Origin: VAZQ01 sp963725065 | GTDB lineage: Bacteria; Pseudomonadota; Alphaproteobacteria; Rhizobiales; Xanthobacteraceae | Direction of reading: 5' to 3' | Assembly: GCA_963725065.1 (NCBI GenBank) | Contig: CAVRXD010000011.1 | Coordinates: 127,382-191,381, forward strand | DNA: 64,000 nucleotides | Part shown: one piece after another, positions 59,257-64,000 of the stretch | Layout of the letters: each line of letters starts with the position of its first letter | Numbering within the stretch: position 1 is the first letter of the stretch | Notes under the pieces: model-generated | Seen by the model: the letters and a program-made list of their open reading frames with translations, nothing else | What the model was told of the DNA's origin: nothing | Database searches by the model: none | Made by a program: the position numbers and the translations under genes

Positions 59257-60536
59257 ATGACCACGCGCGAGCAGAACGACTCCCTGACCCAGAGCGGGCC
59301 GGGCACGCCGATCGGCAACCTGTTCCGGCGTTATTGGATTCCGGCGCTGCTCTCGGCGGAAGTACCGGAGCCGGATTGTCCGCCGGTGCGGGTCAAGGTG
59401 CTTTCCGAACGTCTGCTGGCGTTTCGCGACACCCAGGGCCGCGTGGGTGTGGTCGACGAGTTCTGCGCCCACCGCGGGGTGTCGCTCTGGTTCGGGCGCA
59501 ACGAGGAGAACGGGTTGCGCTGCTCCTATCACGGCTGGAAGTACGACGTGACCGGGCAGTGCACCGAGGTGCCGTCCGAGCCGGAGGCGAGCGGGTTCTG
59601 CAAGAAGATCAAGCTGACGTCCTATCCGTGCGTCGAGCTGGGTGACGTCATCTGGATCTATATGGGGCCGGCGGAACACAAGCCTCCTCTCGCCTGCTTT
59701 CGAATGGGCAAAGGTGCCGCATTCACATCGCTTCGTGTCGAAGCGCACGCAGGAATGCAACTACCTGCAGGCGATGGAGGGCGGTATTGATTTCCGCCCA
59801 CGTCTCGTTTCTGCACCGCCATGAGCTGCGGAGCGACTTGCTCCACGTCGGCAAGGGCGCCGAGCTGACCCGCGAAACCGACGCGCGTTTCGAAGTGGTC
59901 GAGACCCGTGGCGGCATGGTGATCGGCGTGCGCCGTCCGGCCGAGGCGGGTCAGCTCTATTGGCGCATCACGCAGTGGATCATGCCGTTCCACAGCATGA
60001 TCCCGCCCTATGGCGACAACGCGCTCAACGGCCATGCGTGGGTGCCGATCGACGACGAGAACTGCATGTCGCGGCGCTTTACCCACCATCCCACACGCCC
60101 GCTGTCCGAGCACGAGCTGAATACGATGCGTAACGGCGGAGGCATCCACGTCAAGCTGATCCCCGGCAGCTTCCGGCCGGTGGTCAACAAGGACAACGAC
60201 TATATGATCGACCGCGCCGCACAGTCGGCGCACAAGAGCTACTGCGGCGTCGCCGGCATCGCCATGCAGGACGCGGCGATCCAGGAGAGCATGGGTCCGA
60301 TCCAGGACCGCAGCAAGGAGAACCTGGTCTCCACCGACAATGGCGTGATCATGGCGCGCATCCGGCTGCGCAAGGCGGCGCTCGCCGCGGCGCAGGGCAA
60401 GGAGCCGGACGGCATCGATCCGGCCACCCACGCCGTGCGCTCGGCGTCGATCATGCTCCCGGAAGAGGTCAGCTTCTACGAGGCCGCCGCCGAGGCGCTC
60501 GAGGCGAAAGAAGGAGTGACCCACACCTCGGTCTGA
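59257..60536 (+). pseudogene. Rieske 2Fe-2S aromatic ring-hydroxylating oxygenase, alpha subunit (two +1 frameshifts)
   Basis: Corrected, this is a ~425-residue Rieske oxygenase. The Rieske cluster ligands are intact in the first frame: CAHRG and CSYHGWKYD. The protein stays conserved but moves from frame 1 (to ...YMGPAEHKPPL) to frame 2 (PAFEWAKVPHSHRFVSKR...QAMEGGID) and then frame 3 (SAHVSFLHR...). The extra bases are at about 59692 and 59792, the second in a short T run. Such enzymes add oxygen to aromatic rings or demethylate aryl ethers, using a separate reductase that is not in this window. If the shifts are real the gene is dead; if errors, it is intact. Start ATG 59257. Confidence 0.85.
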
Positions 60537-60577
60537 ACGTCGTCCGACGCAATGCAGTCGAAATAGATCGAACGGGC

Positions 60578-61553
60578 ATGCTGCGATTTCCAAGGCTCCT
60601 GCTGATCGGCTGGTTGCTCGCCGCGCTGTGTGGCGGCGCGAGCGCCGCCGAGGACGGCTATCCGTCGCGACTGGTCAAGGTCATCGTCCCGTTTCCGCCG
60701 GGATCCACGCTCGATGCGCTGGCCAGGATCGTGACCGACCAGCTCGCGCAGAGATGGGGGCCAGCCCGTCATCATCGAGAATATCAGCGGCGGCGGGGGC
60801 AATATCGGGAACGATCGTTTCGCGCGTTCGCCGCCCGATGGCTATACCTTGATGCTCAGTCCGCCCGGGCCGCTCACCATCAATCCGTTTCTCTACGGTG
60901 ATGTCGCATACGATCCGGCGAAATTCGTTCCGATTACGCTGCTCGCGCGGGTTCCGAATGTTCTCATCGTTCGCCACAGTCTCGGTGCCACATCGGTCGC
61001 GGCTCTCGTCGCGCTGGCGAGAGCCAATCCGGGCAAGCTCACCTATGCATCGCAAGGCGTCGGCTCGACCGCCTTTCTGACGGCGAAGCTGTTCGAGACC
61101 AGAGCCGATGTCCGGATGGCGCACGTGCCCTATCGCGGCGCCGGGCCGGCGCTCACCGACATCGTCGCCGGCCACGTCGATATGATGTTCGACACCATCG
61201 TCACGTCGCTGCCGTTGCACCGCGCCGGCAACGCCAGGATTGTCGCCATCGCAAATGCGCAGCGTTCCAGCGCGCTGCCGGACGTGCCTACATTCGCCGA
61301 GTTCGGCATGCCGGATTTCCGGTCGATCACCTGGTTCGGCTGCGTGGCGCCTCCCGGCACACCAGTTTCGGTTGCCGAGAAGGTTCACAAAGGTCTGGTC
61401 GAGGTGCTCGCACGACCGGAGGTCAATGCGAAGCTTGCCGAACTCATGCTCGAGCCGGTCGCCAGCACGCCGGCGCAGGCGGCGCAGTTCTTCGTCGAGG
61501 AAACCGCGTTGTGGGGCAAGGTGATCAGGGACACCGGCGTGAAAGCGCAGTGA
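60578..61553 (+). pseudogene. Bug/TctC-family substrate-binding protein (one +1 frameshift)
   Basis: Corrected length is about 324 residues. A signal peptide (LLLIGWLLAALCGGASAAED, residues ~8-27) is followed by YPSRLVKVIVPFPPGSTLDA. The frame breaks in a run of five G at 60756-60760; one G fewer gives RWGQPVIIENISGGGGNIG and continues as PDGYTLMLSPPGPLTINPF to the stop at 61553. The remaining domain includes YASQGVGSTAFLTAKLF and HVPYRGAGPALTDIV. It is the fourth Bug protein in the window and again lacks TctA/B partners. Confidence 0.87.
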
Positions 61554-61601
61554 CGTTTAAGCGAGCATGGCGCAGAGGCGTGAGAGGAGAACGGCGCGAT
61601 C

Positions 61602-62834
61602 TTAACCGCGCTGGCGCCGCGGCGCGGCCTGATCCGTTTGTGCGAAGTACTGTTTGACCGTCGCGACGATGTGGCCGACGTCGTCCTCGGTCATGCTCGG
61701 GCGGGTGCCCCAGTAGATCCCGCAATCCATGACGCGGTCGGCGCCCACAAGCTCGCCGCTGATGCGATAGGCGTGATGGGCGAGCGCGGGCTGGCGGGTG
61801 AGATTTCCGCAGATGACCGGCCGGGTCTCGACCCCTGCCGCCTCCAGGTGCTGGCGCAAGCCGTCGCGCGCTTCGCGTGAACGGCAAAGCACGCTGTAGC
61901 CGAACGGCGCCGGCGTGGTGCGCGGGTCGTGGCGTATGAGCGAGATGTCGCCGGCCTGGTCCAAGGCCGCGAGACCCGCATCGAGCCGGCGGGCGGTCTC
62001 GCGCCGGCTATCGTTGAATGCCGGCAGCTTCTTCAACTGCTCGAGCCCGATTGCCGCGTTGATCTCGGTCGGGCGTACGTTGAACCCGGTGGTCAGGAAC
62101 AGAAAGCGGGGATCGATGTGTGGGTAATTGGCGGCGATTTCCTTGCTCGCTTGCATGTCGCGAACCCATCCATGGGCGCGCATCGCCCGCAGCAGGTCGG
62201 CGAGCCGCGCATCGTTGGTCACCACCATCCCGCCTTCGATGGTGGTGATGTGGTGCGAGAAGTAGAAGCTGAAGCTGGCGAGATGGCCGAAGCTGCCGAC
62301 CCTTTTGCCGTTCCAGGCGGCGCCCAGGGCCTCGCAGGTGTCCTCGAACAGCCAGAGGTTCCTGCGGCGCGCGATCGCCTCCACGTCCGTCACGTTGACG
62401 GCGCCGCCCAGCACGTGAACCACCACGATGGCAGAGGTCTCGGGCGTGATGGCGGCTTCGATCGCGTCCGGCTCCATCTGCAGCGAGTGCGGATCGCAGT
62501 CGACGAAAACCGGCTTTGCGCCGACCTGCAACACCGGCCAGATCGTGGTCGACCAGGTCAATGCTGGAACGATGACCTCCGATCCCGGCCGGATGCGGCC
62601 CGGCAGTGCGCCATCGGACGGAATAAGCGCATCGGCCATTGCGAACAGAGCGATCAGGTTGGCGGACGAGCCGGAATTGACCATGACCGCGTGCTCGACG
62701 CCGAGATAGTCCGCGAATTCCCGTTCGAAGGCACGGCACTGCTTACCCATGGTCAGGTTGTCGGAATTGATCACGGCTTTTGCCGCGTTTTTCTCTTCCT
62801 CGCCCATGGAGCTCTTGTTGAGGGGAATGTGCAT
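61602..62834 (-). CDS. DegT/DnrJ/EryC1/StrS-family PLP enzyme, sugar 3-dehydratase-like (His in place of PLP Lys)
   Basis: A 410-residue member of the DegT family. N-terminal MVNSGSSANLIAL, middle EDTCEALGAAWNGKRVGSFG and C-terminal GFNVRPTEINAAIGLEQLKK segments are typical. The lysine that forms the PLP Schiff base in aminotransferases is replaced by histidine in SFYFSHHITTIEGGM. The same change defines the 3-dehydratases ColD and RfbH/E1, which remove the 3-hydroxyl of 4-keto-6-deoxy sugars. The E1-type iron-sulfur cysteines are not apparent, so a ColD-like cycle is favoured. ATG 62834 is preferred over TTG 62849. It is transcribed with the methyltransferase gene upstream. Confidence 0.87.
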   Translation of the reverse strand: MHIPLNKSSMGEEEKNAAKAVINSDNLTMGKQCRAFEREFADYLGVEHAVMVNSGSSANLIALFAMADALIPSDGALPGRIRPGSEVIVPALTWSTTIWPVLQVGAKPVFVDCDPHSLQMEPDAIEAAITPETSAIVVVHVLGGAVNVTDVEAIARRRNLWLFEDTCEALGAAWNGKRVGSFGHLASFSFYFSHHITTIEGGMVVTNDARLADLLRAMRAHGWVRDMQASKEIAANYPHIDPRFLFLTTGFNVRPTEINAAIGLEQLKKLPAFNDSRRETARRLDAGLAALDQAGDISLIRHDPRTTPAPFGYSVLCRSREARDGLRQHLEAAGVETRPVICGNLTRQPALAHHAYRISGELVGADRVMDCGIYWGTRPSMTEDDVGHIVATVKQYFAQTDQAAPRRQRG

Positions 62835-62900
62835 GTCGGCCTGTCCCAATTCACGGCGCGTGTGCGCCGCGACCCGCTTGTGAACGTAACGCGGGCACCA

Positions 62901-64000
62901 TCAAAGCGTAATCTCCCGATCCTTCGTCACCACGTGCGCATAGGGCATCGGAAACAGCAGCTTGCCGCCTTGCCGCAGATAATCCTGCTCGCGGTCCACG
63001 ATTTCCTTTTTGAAGTACCACGGCAGAACCACCATGGTGCTGGGGCGAAGGTCGCGAGCGCGCTGCTCCGAGATAAGCTCGAAATCGGTGCCCAGCGTGC
63101 GCAGGCCCACTTTGTCCGGATTGCGCTCGCTGATATAGGGCATCCGCTCCTTGGTGATGCCGAAGAACTGCAGCAGTACGTTGCCCTTGGTGGAGGCGCC
63201 AAGCCCGAACACCTTTCCGCCGCCCTGGATTTCGTGCTCCAGGAATTTGTTGACGCGCCCTGCAAGGTCCTGGATTTTGCTGAAATAGTCCCGGTAGGTC
63301 TGCGCCTGATCCAATTTCAGCGCGCGCTCCATGTCGGCGAGCGAGGCGAGATTGCGCTGTCCCGCTGCGGTGACGGCGCGCTTGTTGTCCGCGTGCGCGA
63401 CGAATGCGCGCAAGCTGCCGCCGTTCACCGCGTTGGTGGAGACGTCGACTACGACGAGACCGTTCCTCTCCATCAGCTTCTTGAGCGCGTCGAGCGAGTA
63501 GTACGACAGATGCTCGTGGCAAATGTCGTAGAGTTTATATTGGTCAGCGTGAGCGGCAGGTAGCTGAGCTGGATGCACCAGAGCCCGTCGGGCGCCAGAA
63601 TTGTCTTCACGTCCGCCACGAAGCTGTTCGGGTCGGACAGATCATAGAACATCTCGGCGTTGCAGCCGATCGCCTTGGCTTTCGCGCCGGGAAAATGCTG
63701 CTCGAACGGCTTGGCGGAAAAATAGTCGTTGATCACGGTGATGCCCGGATCGACATGCGACCAGTCGATGTTACGCGCCGGCTCGAAGCCTACGCGGCGC
63801 AGGTGATCGGGATAGAAGGCCAGGGTGGTGCAGTCGTTCGCCCCGATGTCGACCACGATGTCCTGCGGCTTGAGGTCGAGCCGGCCGGAGATGTCCTCGA
63901 CCACGTCGCGCAAGTCGGTGCGCATGGTTTCGCTCGTGGCCGAGCGATAGAAATAGCGGCGGTAGAGCAGGTCGGCGTCGACCTCCTCGCGCAATTGGAG
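62901..64000 (-). pseudogene. SAM-dependent C-methyltransferase for sugars, N-terminus beyond window, one frameshift
   Basis: Two overlapping frames make one methyltransferase. The upstream part (63473 to the right edge) has RRYFYRSATSETMRTDL and the SAM motif DIVVDIGANDCTTLAF, ending in CIQLSYLPLTLTNIN. The downstream part (62901 to ~63534) resumes with YDICHEHLSYYSLD, GGSLRAFVAH, FGLGASTKGNVLLQ and a C-terminal domain. Relatives read NINFYDICHEH, so one T appears to be missing near 63532. Family members carry an N-terminal zinc motif, which would lie beyond 64000. They methylate keto-sugar nucleotides; pairing with the 3-dehydratase suggests synthesis of a branched deoxy sugar. Confidence 0.8.

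Noticed and set aside
61602..62834. Plain sugar aminotransferase
   Set aside because: The Schiff-base lysine is replaced by histidine, which defines dehydratases and not aminotransferases.

Overview
The window is high-GC DNA from an alphaproteobacterium, most likely of the order Hyphomicrobiales (Rhizobiales), near the Bradyrhizobium/Rhodoplanes/Pseudolabrys group. Three things support this: the 16S rRNA sequence, the rrn layout (16S, tRNA-Ile, tRNA-Ala, 23S with an enlarged helix 9, 5S), and the conserved block ftsX, ydcF-like, plsC, chaC, DUF2125, tyrA, hisC, chorismate mutase, metX, metW. The assignment comes from reading the sequence; no database search was run.

Layout. 1-15 kb is core genome: the end of ftsX, envelope and phospholipid genes, a leftward aromatic amino-acid operon (chorismate mutase, hisC, tyrA) divergent from metX-metW, then a MOSC protein, clpB and an M23 peptidase. 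15.4-21.4 kb is a complete rRNA operon with promoter, leader and strong terminator. 21.5-26.9 kb holds three consecutive orphan Bug-type (TctC-like) binding proteins, a relic of an ArsR regulator, a glutathione transferase, a Nudix hydrolase and a CHAD protein. 27.0 kb carries an initiator tRNA with terminator. 27.3-32.4 kb is a nucleotide-sugar block (galE, UDP-glucuronate 4-epimerase, UDP-GlcNAc dehydrogenase, UDP-glucose dehydrogenase). A 1.3-kb repeat-bearing non-coding stretch follows. 33.7-47.5 kb is a giant secreted protein of beta-helix and RTX modules (about 3,460 residues if read through) with its type I secretion ABC protein and adaptor. A degenerate receiver-EAL protein follows.

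49.7-61.6 kb is an apparent catabolic and uptake island: a three-subunit molybdenum hydroxylase, a metal-dependent amidohydrolase/decarboxylase-like protein, an ABC importer with two binding proteins, an arylmalonate-decarboxylase/maleate-isomerase-like protein, a Rieske oxygenase and another Bug protein. No regulator lies inside it. From 61.6 kb to the right edge a sugar-modification locus begins, with a PLP-dependent sugar 3-dehydratase (His in place of the usual Lys) and a methyltransferase cut by the window edge.

Quality caution. The RTX gene contains nine single-base insertions confined to about 0.9 kb that together restore the frame. The Rieske gene has two +1 shifts, the neighbouring Bug gene one, and the methyltransferase a -1 shift. 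Because the protein sequence remains conserved on both sides of every shift, sequencing or assembly error is more likely than gene decay, but the sequence alone cannot settle this.

The two most unusual systems are the beta-helix/RTX giant with its own exporter next to uronic-acid nucleotide-sugar genes, and the molybdenum hydroxylase/Rieske/decarboxylase/ABC island, whose substrate is unknown.
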